DNA from: Lytechinus pictus
Taxonomy: Eukaryota > Echinodermata > Echinoidea > Temnopleuroida > Toxopneustidae
Direction: 5' to 3'
Length of the DNA: 64,000 nucleotides
Assembly (NCBI RefSeq): GCF_037042905.1
Contig: NC_087262.1
Coordinates: forward strand, 9,777,501 to 9,841,500
Part shown: one piece after another, positions 37,201-47,848 of the stretch
How the letters are laid out: each line of letters begins with the position of its first letter
Numbering within the stretch: position 1 is the stretch's first letter
Translations under genes and position numbers: made by a program
The notes under the pieces: model-generated
The model's database searches: none
Told to the model about the DNA's origin: nothing
What the model saw: only the letters and a program-made list of their open reading frames with translations

Positions 37201-40200
37201 TCTATTAGTGCTTAGACAACATGAGTAATAACCGATATGTAGTGCCGCCGCCTGTAAGTGTTTCTCGAAGATTATTTTGTGTATGTCGATCTTAATACAT
37301 CCGCAGGAGTGGAGAATGTCCACTACTACAATATGTTTGAGTCCGACGGCTCTGTGCAGTGGCGTATAAATGAAACATCAGATTTGAATGTGTTCAATTT
37401 TTGGTACATGTGGTACATTTTAAAACTGCATTTACACTGTACCAACAATTTTTCGAGCGAACGAACCATGCGAGCGAGCCGAAAAGAACCTCATTTTCCT
37501 ACATTTTCGATTCTTTCGTTTATTTGGAATGCAACAGTTATAGGACTTAATTCTAATTCCAGTTACATTGTGTAATTAGTACTTTTGGTGCAAAAAAAAA
37601 GAAGAAGATCCATTGTCCATCGATCTGATTGTTTCAATTACAAAAAAATTATAAAGTTCTGGTCTTACGTGTAAACATTGTCAGATTGTGAGAAAAAAAA
37701 AATCAAATTTCAATTCATGCAATTTCGCCTGCGATGTTTAATATCCACAATTCAAGCTACAGCGTAGGCCTATACCTATTAAAATTCCCGAAGAACACTG
37801 CACAGATGCATATATATGCAATTCTCTCTATCCCCCACATCCAGTTGTTGTGACCTCAAGCTGAGCTGAAATTGACATATGGTTGGAATTTGCACGACAG
37901 CAATGCATCGAACAAGCCTGCACCGATTTGCATAGAGTTGGTCATCAGGGTCACAAACAAAGTCAATCTGACCCAGAGTTATTGCTGACCAGTAATCCGG
38001 GCCAGTAATTACATATTTACATAAATCATAATCACATAATCATCATTATCTGGATTCATTTTTAATTCAAAAGTTAGTGATTTTATCAGTGCGAGGGATA
38101 TATCATGATCATACACATCATTTCATAATATACAGAGGCCTATATTCCCCTGTCTATAGTTAGAAGTATATTCCATGAAAACTTTGGAATTTATTGAATT
38201 TACATTACATGAAATATGGGGAAGCCGCTTAAAATGACGTCACAAATTAAAACTTTAAAAATCCATAACTTTCTTATTCTTCTTCATTCTGCTTTTATTA
38301 TAATCTATATAATAAAAACAAACTTGTCGTCAGGGTGAACTAACCTTTTAAATTTATACAAGCACATTCACAGGAATTTCACTTGACAGGTTTTTTTTCT
38401 TTTAATTTTCACGGTTTCACAGGAAAACTGCATCTACCAGACGAAGCGCTTCGCCAAAGCGTTTGGGTATGGTAATGCAAACTTGCAAAGGGTGGCTGAT
38501 TTTTATCTTAATTCTAGAAAGCTCTCAGGCGATGAACAAATTTTCAAATTCTATATTCTCTTATTTTTGTTCACCATAACCATATAAATGTCACCATGAA
38601 AGACAAAACATAGGCTTCTTGCAGTGATCTTAGAGGAACCAGTTTCAGACCCTTCAACGGAATAGTACACGGACGGGTGTAAACCCTACATGTACCTTAA
38701 AGATGTAACAATCTAACACCTGAAGTGTGAATTTGACACCATGCTGGTGTTGATTCAATACTGGCAATACGTGGTGCTTATTTACACTCTAAAAATATTG
38801 TGTAAAGGTGATCCATGGGGGTAATTATTGTCCAACCAATTCTTTTGGGCGTTTTTATTTATCCAGTGTGATGAAAATTTTGCCTATTCTTAAGTAATTG
38901 TTCCTTACTTTTTTAAGTCTGGAGAATATGCTTCCCGCATTGGGCAAAATACTGCCCCAAATTGGTATTTGGTTGGACACTTAATTACCCTAATGGTGGT
39001 AAAAATCTTACCCTATAATTTTTTTAACAGTGTAGAAGACAACACCCTGTGGTGGTGTTACTGTCCTGCAAGTATGTATACTCTTTCTTTGCATACATCA
39101 TGTGTAGATTTTTAAACGGGAAAAAAAATCATAAGTCTTGCCCTTCTTGAATTTTCTAAAAAGTCAACAGAAATCAAATGAGCTATTATATCCCCAACCC
39201 GAAACACTTTTTGATAGTTTGAGGTGACACCAAAGACCATAACGCTTGTTTTGTGGTGCACGTGACACCCGACTTTTCGCAACGGAGAGATAAACGTTTT
39301 GAAATGCTGTTGCTGCATATATCACAAACCAACACAATCACTTTCATGAAATGGAACATTCGAGTAAATGGTACAGAGCGTACCACGTTTGAACTCAATT
39401 TTGCAAATGTGGCAAATATCATTATACCAAGTCTAAGGACACGTCTCGTGGGAATGAATCGGTAATGTCAATGAATAAACAACCCAACCCTCCAAGTTTG
39501 AATTAGCAGAACTCTCAAAAGTCGCGTTCACACCCGGCGATTGCTCACACTAAACCAACAAAAAGGTAACAAAATTCAAAGGGAATGGATTTAAATTAAG
39601 AATGGAGTTTTGAATTATTTTGTTATTTTGCATCGACATCAATCAACACGAGCTGTATTGATGATGTCATAAGCTCACTTTTTCTTTCTCATAATGAAAT
39701 TGCAAATGTTTTTTTCATTTAGCTTACGCAGGACGATAATAAATTCACTAGTCTCGGCAGTCAAGATAAAGAAGGGAGTCTTTGCTTCTACGACGCGCGA
39801 CGCCTTCAAGAACTAAAAAGCATAATTGTCAAATGCCCTTCATGACAAGGCACAACCAATTTATCGAAAAAATGGTGAATCAAAACAGCAGTTTCGTCTT
39901 GGACTCTGGACAGACGACATATTTGCAATTATTCGTCAGCTCCGAACTGCTGTCCTGGTGGGTGTTTCATAAAGCTGTTCGTAAAGTTACGCACAAGTTT
40001 ACGCACGACTGGAACATGTTCTTAGGTCATATATCAATTATACAGGGATATCATTTAGCACAAGAAAGGATCACCAGTCGTGCGTAACGTCATTCGTATC
40101 TTACAATCAGCTTTATGAAACACCCACCTGGTTCACCAATTATCGACAAAGACCGCCCAGCTGAACGTTGACATTTGATGAGCATTTTTCAATACATAAA

Positions 40201-43200
40201 CTGTTTTCTTGAATCCGTTTTCGTTGTGGTTGCAAAAACTCCCTACAATATGTAGTATCTCGTCATGACACTAATTCGACATTCATGACGAGATAAAATA
40301 TTTCACCGTCTCGTCAGGTCGATGCCACTTTACCAAGATCTGGATCTATACTGAAGATGACACTACCGTGTGAACCTCACTTCAATTTGACGCTGGGCAA
40401 GGTGGCAAATAAATCAGTAATAAAGACCGATCCTCCCTTCGGCAACTGGGTTAATGACAGTCTTCACCAAGCACCTTGAACCTTTGCTTCATCTAATATC
40501 ACAGTCACACCCGCGAAAACGACTCCAGTCGGACAAAAGTTTTACATTTACTTCAATGAAATACCATTGGTCGGTTTGGAAGGAATGTCGTTGGTGGGAG
40601 TGTGTCGCAACATGGGTAGAACCATGGACCTATGATAGGTCCATGGTAGAACGTACCAATGGTCGTATGAAGTCGGGGGGGGGGGTGGCCCCCGAAATTT
40701 CAAGTGTATAGTTCTCTGATATTTACAAAGCGTGCACAAAATTATTCAACGTTAAGTTTACAGAAAAAACAACAGTGAAGACCTTCGTTACTAAATTGCT
40801 GATAGTTAGCTTTTTGTAAAAAAAAATCAACCTTCCTTTCATAGAATGCCCCCGTTCTGAAGTCTAAATGATACATATTACAGATCTTCCATGGCTATAT
40901 ATTATATGTCATCAATCATCAGACGATAAGAATGAGAGCCCCGATATATGATAGCAGGAAAGGAGAAGTGGGGCAGTGAATTTGCACTTTGTGTTTAATG
41001 ATATTAATCGCTAGAGGGTATTTTAATTATATTGTTATCAAGATTATTGTATGATGGCCCTCATTTGTTCCGGAGAGGAAATGTTAGATTTTTTTTTAGT
41101 TATTACCGCAATAATATCGTGTATTATACTGTATTTGTACTGTATAATTTTGATTGAGAATAATGTCGATGATCGTGATGATGATGAGGAGGAGGACAAT
41201 GATGACGATGCTGATGATCATAATTATGATAGGGCTATTGCTGCTGCTACTGCTGCTGATGATGAATGTGGTGGTGGCAAATGGTAATGATGATGATGCT
41301 GATGAAGATGAGTTGATGATGATGATCTAGATGATGAGGGGGGGGGAGGAGGATAATGATGGCGAAGATGATGGTGGGGCAAGGGCGGAAATCTCTCCCC
41401 CAAATGTAGGGGGACCAGGGACTAGAAAATTTGACAACCAAAAAAAGAAGAAAAAAAAGGTTATCACCCAAAAAGTAAGGTCATCTCGTCCAAAATACAT
41501 GTTTTATTTCGATTTTGAATGATGTATTTCTTTCCATCATTAAAGACCAAAAATAATAGCGGGACATTTGATATTGTGTCCCCCTACTATTTTGGGTAGG
41601 GGATGCGTTCCCCCTGTCCCCCCCCCCCCCGGATTTCCGCCCATGGATGGTGGTGATGGTAGGAGTGATGATTGGCTTATCATTGGGTTGGAGCAGACGG
41701 TGTTGGTGGTGCTTGTGGTAATGAAGAGGAGCGTGCGCGACGGTGGTGGTGGTGGTGATGAGAAGAGGAAGATGATCGTATTATGATGATGATGTTGATA
41801 CTGGTGGTGACAAATGGTAATGATAATAATGATGATGATGATGATGAAGATGAGTTGATGATAATTATCTTTAATTATGATGATGATGAGGGGAGGATGA
41901 TAATGATGGCGAAGATGATGGTGGTGGTGGTGATGATAGGAGTGATGATCATGGCATTTGTGATGATGCTTATCATTGGGTTGGAGCAGACGGTGTTGGT
42001 GGGGCTTGTGGTAATGAAGAGGAGCGTGCGCGGTGGTGACGGTGGTGGTGGTGATGAGAAGAAGAGGAAGATGATCGTATTATGATGATGATGTTGATAC
42101 TGGTGGTGTTGGAAGCGTCGGGGCACGGTGATGTTGGTGATGACTGTGATGATGATCGCGGCTATGGCGATGCGGATGTGAAGTAATTTTGATGACATAT
42201 AATTTATGCTAAAGTAGGAATAATCAACTGAACTATTTTATGTTTACATTAAATTCCATTCATCCATAAAACGCATTATCCTCAAGATCAGAATTCATTC
42301 ATTGTCTTGCCGGTAATATATTTTTTAGGTTATTTAGTAACTGACTTATATAATTATATTACGTATGTTCATTTATTTATTTATATACCTAAATCCTTTC
42401 ATTCAATTATTTTACATTTAGATCGTTCATTAATCTAATTTTTATTTTCATGTTGCGAGGCACATTCAAAACCAAAATATGATCTATGAAGTTAGGCCTA
42501 TACTCAAGCACAGGCCAACAATGGTTACATAATACTGCTAGATGCATGGTGAAACTTGCTTGCATCAGGCGTACATTAATATAATCAGTATTATGTAATA
42601 CTGAATCTATAAAGGAAATTGATCTGGCAAATGTAATGAGGCTACTTTTTTAAAGCTGTTTCCTCGCCTTACATTTGACAGTCTCTATCAATACACACAG
42701 AAGAGACAGAGAATATATTGACTGGAGACACGTGCATTTTTGTTTATGTAATCAACTTTTTGATTTCATTATTGTGGGAATCGTCATTTACCACAGGAAA
42801 CACAAGACAGGAACGAATTTGCATACATGTCATGTACTAACTTCACACCTGTACAAAACAAGTTCAATCAAGTTATCAAATACAAAAAACAAAGCCTCGA
42901 CGCATGTACATAAAAGTGAAAAGCTTTATCCTTATGACCTTATTGTATGGAAGTGAGACATGATGTAGGCCTATATCGAGGTCTGTCATGTCTTACAAGT
43001 AACAACTTTTTGATACGATTGTACATTATGTGATCATTCTATGATACTTCCTTTATGCGACATTATCAGTTTACTGCTTATATACTTCTTTTGGGGTTAA
43101 AAAGACGAGCAAAAAAATAGAATATACGATGAATCTTCCATCACGTCATCTCAGTAAGACAAATATCTCAAATCAGTATGACGAATCTCATCTCATTCTC

Positions 43201-43411
43201 CATCATCATGTTTTCATCACCAAGTACTAAGTAACTCAAAAGAGAAAAAGCTATAATTGTATGACAGAAAACGAACTTATATGACAGTTCCACATCTAAA
43301 AACACACACACCAAGTTATATGAAATTTAACGATGATGAGGTATATTATATACGCACCTCGTTTGCACAGGCCAGTGTTGCAAGACACAGAACAATGAGA
43401 ATCTTCATCAT
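28143..43411 (-). CDS. SPARC / osteonectin (BM-40), five coding exons found, last exon missing
   Basis: Exons, 5' to 3': 43411-43358, 31658-31520, 31194-30946, 29795-29585, 28291-28143. All junctions are GT-AG and their phases agree, giving 267 residues before the open 3' end. SPARC is a secreted Ca- and collagen-binding matrix protein, expressed in skeletogenic and mesenchymal tissue in echinoderms. In order: signal peptide (1-16), acidic domain I (about 17-64, short and moderately acidic), follistatin-like/Kazal domain (65-147, ten Cys), then the extracellular Ca-binding domain. The latter includes a YLTFTELEALRAPI segment and a canonical EF-hand loop DGDQDGLISALE (247-258) bracketed by Cys246 and Cys262. 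Domain III looks shorter than the vertebrate one between its first helices. A final exon of a few codons plus 3' UTR must lie below 28143 but could not be identified. Confidence 0.92.
28292..29160. other. SPARC intron 4, non-repetitive part
   Basis: AT-rich intron DNA. Only short chance frames are seen. Confidence 0.6.
29161..29507 (-). mobile_element. Complete tRNA-derived SINE in SPARC intron 4
   Basis: On the minus strand it has an A box (TGGTGTAGTGGTTCTGAC), a B box (GTGTTCAAATCCC), a ~250-bp body and the tail AAGCGCTATATAAAAAGCGG with an ATT-like end. ATGAATAA (29155-29162) and ATGAATCA (29508-29515) look like its target-site duplication. Its tail resembles the 3' end of the LINE at 50779-51967. 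Confidence 0.8.
29585..29795 (-). CDS. SPARC exon 4 (start of EC domain)
   Basis: Acceptor CTTACAG, donor CT|GTAAGC. It encodes ECSFADLKEYPSRMAKWF and ends IFWKFGRLDTKPADL, equivalent to the EC-domain helix A and the beginning of EF-hand 1 in SPARC. Confidence 0.93.
29926..30074. mobile_element. MITE with GTTGCAGAAAGAGTTGC inverted ends
   Basis: CCGTTGCAGAAAGAGTTGCG at the left and GCAACTCTTTCTGCAACAG at the right are inverse complements. About 150 bp, lying in the intron after SPARC exon 3. Confidence 0.8.
30131..30403. mobile_element. Second MITE with GGGGCC...AGAGTTGCGAT ends
   Basis: AGGGGCCTGTCTAAAGAGTT at the left pairs with an inverse version (ATCGTAACTCATTGTAAGAC, GGGGCCCT) at the right. 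About 270 bp, related in its ends to the neighbour at 29926-30074. Confidence 0.65.
30404..30945. other. SPARC intron 3, remaining part
   Basis: AT-rich, no further element recognised. Confidence 0.5.
30946..31194 (-). CDS. SPARC exon 3 (follistatin-like and Kazal domain)
   Basis: Acceptor CCTTTAG, donor GCAG|GTATAAG, phases 1 and 1. It encodes DPCANFECNIGRQC, then CVCPESCP, then the Kazal-type KVCSTNNVTYTNLCEFHRR and ends in DYYGECA. The Cys spacing fits the follistatin domain of SPARC. Confidence 0.95.
31297..31371. mobile_element. SINE body fragment
   Basis: CCCACGTGAGGTAAATAATA followed by AATTCCTCAAATGCTCGAGC looks like the body of a tRNA-derived SINE of the kind common in echinoderms. 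No head is present. Confidence 0.4.
31372..31486. mobile_element. Single arm of the GGACTTGTCCTTTAA fold-back MITE
   Basis: TTTCTTATTTCACATCCGAT to GGTGGACTTGTCCTTTAA, as in the right arm at about 27550-27656. It ends about 30 bp from SPARC exon 2. Confidence 0.8.
31520..31658 (-). CDS. SPARC exon 2 (acidic domain I)
   Basis: Acceptor TTCTTGCAG, donor G|GTAAGA. It encodes 46 residues rich in Glu/Asp (HERLADQELANAK through GYENEVD). This N-terminal Ca-binding region of SPARC is poorly conserved in sequence but acidic in all family members. Confidence 0.85.
31659..32516. other. SPARC intron 1, non-repetitive part
   Basis: No exon is recognised. The minus strand of 32010-32090 contains CTGAAGACCTGCC and GAAACGTCGATT, words also seen in Penelope-type repeats, but no full structure can be drawn. 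Confidence 0.4.
32517..33064. mobile_element. 548-bp fold-back MITE
   Basis: Left-arm words GAAAGTTTGAGAAAAATTGA, GAAAGTTATGAGCATTTGAA and CCATTGGCAATGCGAC reappear inverted at the right (GTCGCATTGCCAATGG, TTCAAATGCTCATAACTTTC, TCAAACTTTC). Another single arm of the family lies at 48490-48760. Probably non-autonomous. Confidence 0.8.
33248..34778 (+). mobile_element. 1.5-kb hAT-like non-autonomous element (CAGTGGCGTA ends)
   Basis: Begins CAGTGGCGTAACTACGG and ends CGGTACGCCACTG, with long C-runs next to both ends. Inside are about eight ~110-bp tandem units (starts near 33812, 33924, 34020, 34139, 34254, 34352, 34468, 34577), most carrying AGCTCGCGCTTCGCGCTCGC or a variant. It has no transposase. 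A second, shorter copy at 60201-61165 has a clear 8-bp duplication. Confidence 0.8.
34779..35288. other. SPARC intron 1, no element recognised
   Basis: AT-rich sequence without exon signals that I can support. Confidence 0.45.
35289..35416 (+). repeat. SINE remnant followed by CTA/CTT/AAT triplet array
   Basis: GATCCGATGACCGGGGTAAT matches the SINE body (inverse at about 29222-29240). It runs into ACT, TTC and AAT trinucleotide repeats at 35312-35415. Confidence 0.75.
35417..36613. other. SPARC intron 1, no element recognised
   Basis: T-runs near 35880-35900 and a T/G-run at 36029-36045. No supported exon. Confidence 0.45.
36614..37002. repeat. Fold-back array of ~15-bp CGTCTAA units
   Basis: The left half repeats words like CATTTCGTCTAATCACC and ACTTCGTCTAA. 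After the centre (about 36810-36845) the same words run inverted (TTAGACC, GGACGAAATGG, AGACGAGTTGG). The extreme ends TTGCCAATTCGTC and GACGAATTGGCA are complementary. Confidence 0.85.
37003..38690. other. SPARC intron 1, no gene recognised
   Basis: TG and G runs at 37088-37114. A 105-residue plus-strand frame at 37258-37575 has no domain. About 38225-38350 resembles an arm of a fold-back family (ACTTTAAAAATCCATAACTT). Confidence 0.4.
38691..39040. mobile_element. Repeat with TAACACC / GTAAAAATCTTACC ends
   Basis: Contains repeated ACACC/GGTGTT words (for example GACACCATGCTGGTGTT). A related start occurs at the extreme right of the window (GGTGTTGATTTAACACCAGC, 63981-64000). The exact borders are unclear. 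Confidence 0.35.
39957..40128. mobile_element. 172-bp MITE
   Basis: The ends GGTGGGTGTTTCATAAAGCT and AGCTTTATGAAACACCCACC are exact inverse complements. Internal GTTACGCAC / GTGCGTAAC and CGACTGG / CCAGTCG words also pair. Confidence 0.88.
40129..41159. other. SPARC intron 1 with one short perfect palindrome
   Basis: At 40621-40647 ACCATGGACCTA is followed after three bases by its inverse complement. No gene is supported in the rest. Confidence 0.5.
41160..42185. repeat. GAT/GGT triplet-rich array of ~290-bp units
   Basis: Two long units match from CTTATCATTGGGTTGGAGCA at 41676 and again at 41969 (period 293). An earlier unit is seen from GATAATGATGGCGAAGATG at about 41352, repeated at about 41897. 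The first is interrupted by the MITE at 41383-41642. The acidic or Met-rich open frames are triplet artefacts. Confidence 0.8.
41383..41642. mobile_element. 260-bp MITE inside the triplet array
   Basis: Ends GGGCGGAAATC and GATTTCCGCCC are inverse complements, with C/G runs next to them. The sister unit of the array shows the site without the insertion. Confidence 0.75.
42186..43357. other. SPARC intron 1, 5' part
   Basis: AT-rich. TTACATAATACTG (42533-42545) and its inverse complement (about 42583-42597) form a small inverted repeat. No exon is recognised. Confidence 0.45.
43358..43411 (-). CDS. SPARC exon 1 (signal peptide)
   Basis: Encodes MMKILIVLCLATLACANE: a hydrophobic core ending A-C-A, a good signal-peptidase site. 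The donor is GAG|GTGCGT, phase 0. Two adjacent ATGs (43411 and 43408) are possible starts. The join to the next exon is inferred from matching phase and strand across an 11.7-kb intron, and another small exon between them cannot be excluded. Confidence 0.8.
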
Positions 43412-43800
43412 GGATGTCAAGAGGGCTCTAGCTCCGCAACTTTCTTGGACACTGAGATGACTTGCACAGATGACAGTAGTGATGACACCAAGCTTCTCTG
43501 ATCATGAGACTTTCCCCGACAAAAGCTGGAGCGATGTGTTCCACTACAGGGCAAATTTACTCGTCAAATTTCTCCCTGTAACAGTTGTGACGTGGCAAAC
43601 TCAGTCCTTGGCTAGCTCCAATGGAGGGTATCCCTGCACGGTAGACGCGCGACACAGGGCTGGGCTCAGCAATTTTTGTTGTCGGTCAGGCGCTGGGAAA
43701 CTGGTTTCGGAAACTCAGTCAGTGCTCTGGCATGCTGACCCCTTGAACCGCGCTCAGCTGTGCGTACACTTGTGTGTGTATATATGCAATAACATGCACT
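43412..43800 (-). promoter_or_regulatory. Probable SPARC 5' UTR and promoter region
   Basis: Lies directly upstream of the signal-peptide exon on the minus strand and is richer in GC than its surroundings. A TATATA word at about 43776-43783 (minus strand CATATATACAC) is a possible TATA box, which would place the start of transcription near 43750. This is inferred only from position and composition. Confidence 0.35.
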
Positions 43801-45189
43801 AAATGCATGTGCCAGACGAAAGTAATTTGTCTTTCAATGGTTTTCCAAGCAGCTCCCAATAACAGGCCACTCTAATTATTGTCCAACGTCAAAGCTAAAC
43901 AATATGGGGATTAAAAACCCACTAATGCGAAACGAATGGGGTCTATAATAAGTGTTAATCCCCACACAAAGAGTTTTAAAGACTTTACAAACATAGGAAA
44001 AAACAAACTATTTTCTGTATTGAGAGGGGGATATAGGCCTCGATAATCACAGAGAATGGATCGACCCCTTTTCAGTATTGCAAATTATTTCCCGGACATT
44101 GCTCTATAATAGTCTAATCAAATAGGACAAAATTAAAGCTGGAAACGAATGAAGACCTTTTTGCACTTGGAAGGATTAATGTTTATCAATTACTTATTTT
44201 CGATTCAAAAAGTTAAGATCAACTTAATTGGTCCTAATCACCATGCATGCTAATCACTATATCCGGTGATTTTGAGCCAGTTATGGACGTTCATTTGTCG
44301 TGCATGGGGTCCATGATTATTTTTGGTTGGAATGGATTAAAAATACTGCATCTGTTGAGTTTCAAAAATATCAGACAATGTTTCTCAGCGCATTAAAAAG
44401 GGAACGACTTTGATTGGTAGGGCAGAAATGAGAAAAGGTAATTTTAAAAAGGTGAAGAAAGTTTACACATAGCATTGTTATTTTTGTCAACAACATATTT
44501 TTGGCGGGTACCATTAGCCATTCTAAATTTCAGGTTGATCAAATGCTTTCAATTATGTCAAACATCCATAAATGTGTTGAATTTGAATACTTCAAAAAAC
44601 TGTAAATGTCGGGGGTCATCCGCGCGATATAGGCTTGTCAAAGAACTGCTACATGGTACTAGAATATACAGTTATTTGGTAAATACAGATCGACAGTGGT
44701 ATCCACTGAATGACAGATTAAATAAAAAAAATCAAGTTTCAATTTGTCTATACAATCGAAGCACCTTTGCTAATGAAACTGAAAATTGTAGTATATATTG
44801 GGATTGGCAATATCCTATATTTATTTATTCCGGTAATATTTTATTTTCCCTTTTTAAAGATTGGGAGACTCCGGAGGTTACCACGATCAGAGCCCCCCCC
44901 CCCCCCCCCCGACTTTCTCGGTTCAAGAAGCCGGATATATTTGGAAGAAGATAGAGAGGAACCGACACCCCCCCCCCCCCCCAAAAAAAAAAGAATCGAT
45001 TGTAAAATTATATATGTCTGCTAAAAATAACCGTCGTAAGTATTCCTGTGTGAAGACATTTTTAAAGATTTGCCTGTACATATAGCAGTGCTTCCCACTT
45101 TAAAGGAAACCCGTCATCAAATGTATGAAATATATACCATGGACCAAAAAAAAAAGTTTATAGGCTATCATGATATAGTCCTAGACTGA
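43801..45189. other. Spacer upstream of SPARC
   Basis: No gene is supported. C-runs at 44897-44910 and 44969-44982 are flanked by AT-rich sequence. A 159-residue frame (44475-44954) shows no domain. Confidence 0.4.
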
Positions 45190-45775
45190 GCATATTTCAT
45201 TTCATTTCGTTTATTTCCATTTTCAACAATTACAGTTTGTTTTGTACATTTTGACATAAATAACAAAACATATTTCAAGTATCCCTGTACAAAAATTATA
45301 TTCAAGATTATTACATATCAGGTTGGAAATGGAGAAGGCTGCTAAAAAGCGGAGCTTGTAGAGTGCAGCCTCCTAATAAATATTCTTGTAGTTGCATAGC
45401 ATATAAAATCAAAATAACAACTTGAGCATGAACCAGTTAAATTAAAAGGAAAAGGGGAAATTAAAATAGAAAAGGAAATTTGAAAAAGAGATTAAAGGTC
45501 TCCAGAATCCAGCCCCAGCACTCACAGACGGACCTCGCTGATCAACAGGAAAACGAAAGAGATGGAAAAGTGTACGTGACATGATAATCATGTTTGATTG
45601 AAAATAAATACAAGAGTTTGAGTGATGAACAGTTAAATTCAATAGTTATCTTGGAGACATTTTTGAGCTTACATTTGAAAGAATTAAGGCTTGGTGATTC
45701 TTTGATGTTATTATTAATAGTTCCCCAGAGTCTAGGGCCTTCAAAAGTAAAAATTGATTTTGCAAGGATGGCGCG
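45190..45775 (-). mobile_element. 3' end of a CR1/L2-type LINE
   Basis: On the minus strand a frame near 45770-45640 encodes FEGPRLWGTINNNIKESPSL and NSFKCKLK, the usual C-terminal motif of LINE ORF2. It is followed by a ~450-bp 3' UTR and GGAAATAAACGAAATGAAAT, an AATAAA signal with an AAATG-type tail. 5' truncated. Confidence 0.7.
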
Positions 45776-45837
45776 GGGTCGGGGTAGTGGTAAATGGAAT
45801 TCATCTGATTGACGTGTGGGATATTTGTGAAGAGTTT

Positions 45838-47236
45838 TGTTAGGGGGTGGGTGCAGGGAGGGGGAGTTTCCCCCTCCCGTGCGAAGCGCGAAGCTTTTGG
45901 TGTTTCATAAATTAAAATGAAAAGGAGTCGTCTCTCTTGTCTCTAGTATCTATATCAGCTCCAATTCAGTTGACTATATTGTGATTTTGAACCTGGTTTT
46001 CATGAACCTTGTTTTCAAAAAAGACTGTGAACGCACAAAAAAGGAATACAATGGAGGAAATTAAAATGATAATAACCCCGCGCGAAGTGCGGAAGCTAAA
46101 GCGTTTTATCAATTTTTTGCCATGAAAAGGGTCCCGAGAAAAGGATATTCTCAAACATATATTGAATACTTCCCTTGGAAAGATCAGATTTGATTACAAA
46201 CAATTTAGCGACAGTGCATATCTTTAACTCGCAAAACAGAGGAGAAGAAGTGTATATGCCAGGAGGAAGATATTCCTCCCCGCGCAGAGCAACGAAACTC
46301 TGAAATTTCAAAGGGCGGATGTTTCATCAAAATAATGCATATATCTCCAATACCCCATCGGCTCTAATTCAATTAATTTTCTAAGATTATTGAACTTCAT
46401 TAAAAGGAAAATAGTGCGCAAAAAGTTGAAATTTCTGTGATTTATTGAAATTATATAAAAAGGATGCCTAATTTCTTTGACTTATCCTGAATTATAATTA
46501 TTATTTTGAATTATAAAGAAACTTAAGAGTCATTCAAAATTTCAAACTGAGGGCGAAAAACAGGACAGGAGATGAATGTACAGGAAAAAGACATGAAGTT
46601 GAATAGAATTTGATAAAAAATATTTTACTTTTTTATTTAATACCCTTATACGATACGAATTTTATACTTCCTCTTTTTGGATTAGGAACCTGTTTGCCCC
46701 AAAAATTATGGTTGTTTAGTAATGAGCTGAAAAGCGGGAGAAGATGACTTTATGGAGGTGACGGCAGAAATTGATATAAAGATTTTACCCGCCCGGAGCC
46801 GACCCGACCAGAAGTTGCGCGATCAATTTAAAAAAAAGATAACTTCCTATACTTCGGCCTAACCTTACTCTAATTCCATGCCCTAATGTATACATTTGAA
46901 CTTTAACTGGCAATAAACACATATAGCTGAGGTAGAAAAACAGGGTTAGAGAAAGGGTGGGGGAAACAATGGAGATCTTCAATATTTTCATTTAACCGCG
47001 CGCAGCGCGGAAGCAAAATTCATAATCATAAATTTAGAGCAAGAGTGAAGGAGTTTCTCTTTTGAGAAAAAAAAAGAATAAAAAGAAAAAAAAAAACATA
47101 AAGCTACCTTTCTTCCCTTTCCTCCCTTCCCTTTTCCTTTTCTCCTCTCTTTTTTCCCTTCTTTTTTTTTTCTTTTTGGGGACGTTTTTGGGGGGGGCGA
47201 CCGCCCCCACCGCCCCCCCCCCCCTGGCTACGCGCC
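45838..47236. mobile_element. Non-autonomous DNA element with GCGAAGCGCG-type repeats
   Basis: Starts with a G-rich segment (GGAGGGGGAGTTTCCCCCTC) and ends in CCGCCCCCCCCC and CTGGCTACGCGCCTG. Inside are spaced GC-rich words (GTGCGAAGCGCGAAG, CGCGCGAAGTGCGG, CGCGCGCAGCGCGG). It resembles the 33248-34778 family in plan but not in its ends. Confidence 0.5.
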
Positions 47237-47848
47237 TGGCTCCGGGCTGAAAATAATAGATTCAAACAGGTAAAGAAATATCAGACAAACAAAACAATGA
47301 AAATTTGATCAAAATCAGACAAGGAATAATAAAGTTATGGCACTTTAAAGACTTGCATTATTTCGGTGAAACAGTTCTAGGCATGTCTTCATGAATATTC
47401 AATGAGCAAATTGATGATGTCATATCCCCACTTACTGTTTTGTATTTTATTATATGTGATTAGGTTTATTCAAACTTTTTCTCACAAGAACTGAAAAAAC
47501 TTGGATTGACAACTTATTTCGTGCATTAGATATTCATTGCTGCACTGTATTTCATTATAAAGGAGACACATTATTCACACATGTATGAAAAATGAAACAA
47601 TTATGATTTCATGTAATAACATAAGAAAAAGGAAATTGGGGATCTGACATCATCAGCCCATCTAATGAATATTCATGATGACGTTCATATAACTATTTTT
47701 ACAAAATATTACTAAACTTTTAAATTCAATAACGTCGTTATTTGTTATCCAATTTTGATGAAATTTTCAGTATTTTGCTCAGTGCATTTTACTCCATTTA
47801 TTTAGATATAAATATTTTCAGCCTGGAGTATAGTATACCCCTTTAAAG
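47237..47848. mobile_element. 612-bp fold-back MITE (CTCCGGGCTGAAAATA ends), copy 1
   Basis: The left arm GAAAATTTGATCAAAATCAG, AATAAAGTTATGGCACTTTA and the right arm TCCAATTTTGATGAAATTTT, CAGCCTGGAGTATA are inverted. ATGACGTCAT/GATGTCAT words lie inside both arms. A second copy lies at 63332-63942. Confidence 0.75.

Noticed and set aside
37258-37575. 105-residue frame inside SPARC intron 1
   Set aside because: The start looks protein-like, but there is no domain, no convincing splice sites, and the second half is low-quality AT-rich sequence.
41051-42198. Acidic or His-rich frames as proteins
   Set aside because: GAT/GGT triplet arrays, interrupted by a MITE; no conserved domain.
44475-44954. 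159-residue plus-strand open frame
   Set aside because: No recognisable domain, composition like translated AT-rich DNA, ends in a poly-Pro stretch that is only the translated C-run, and no splice or promoter support.
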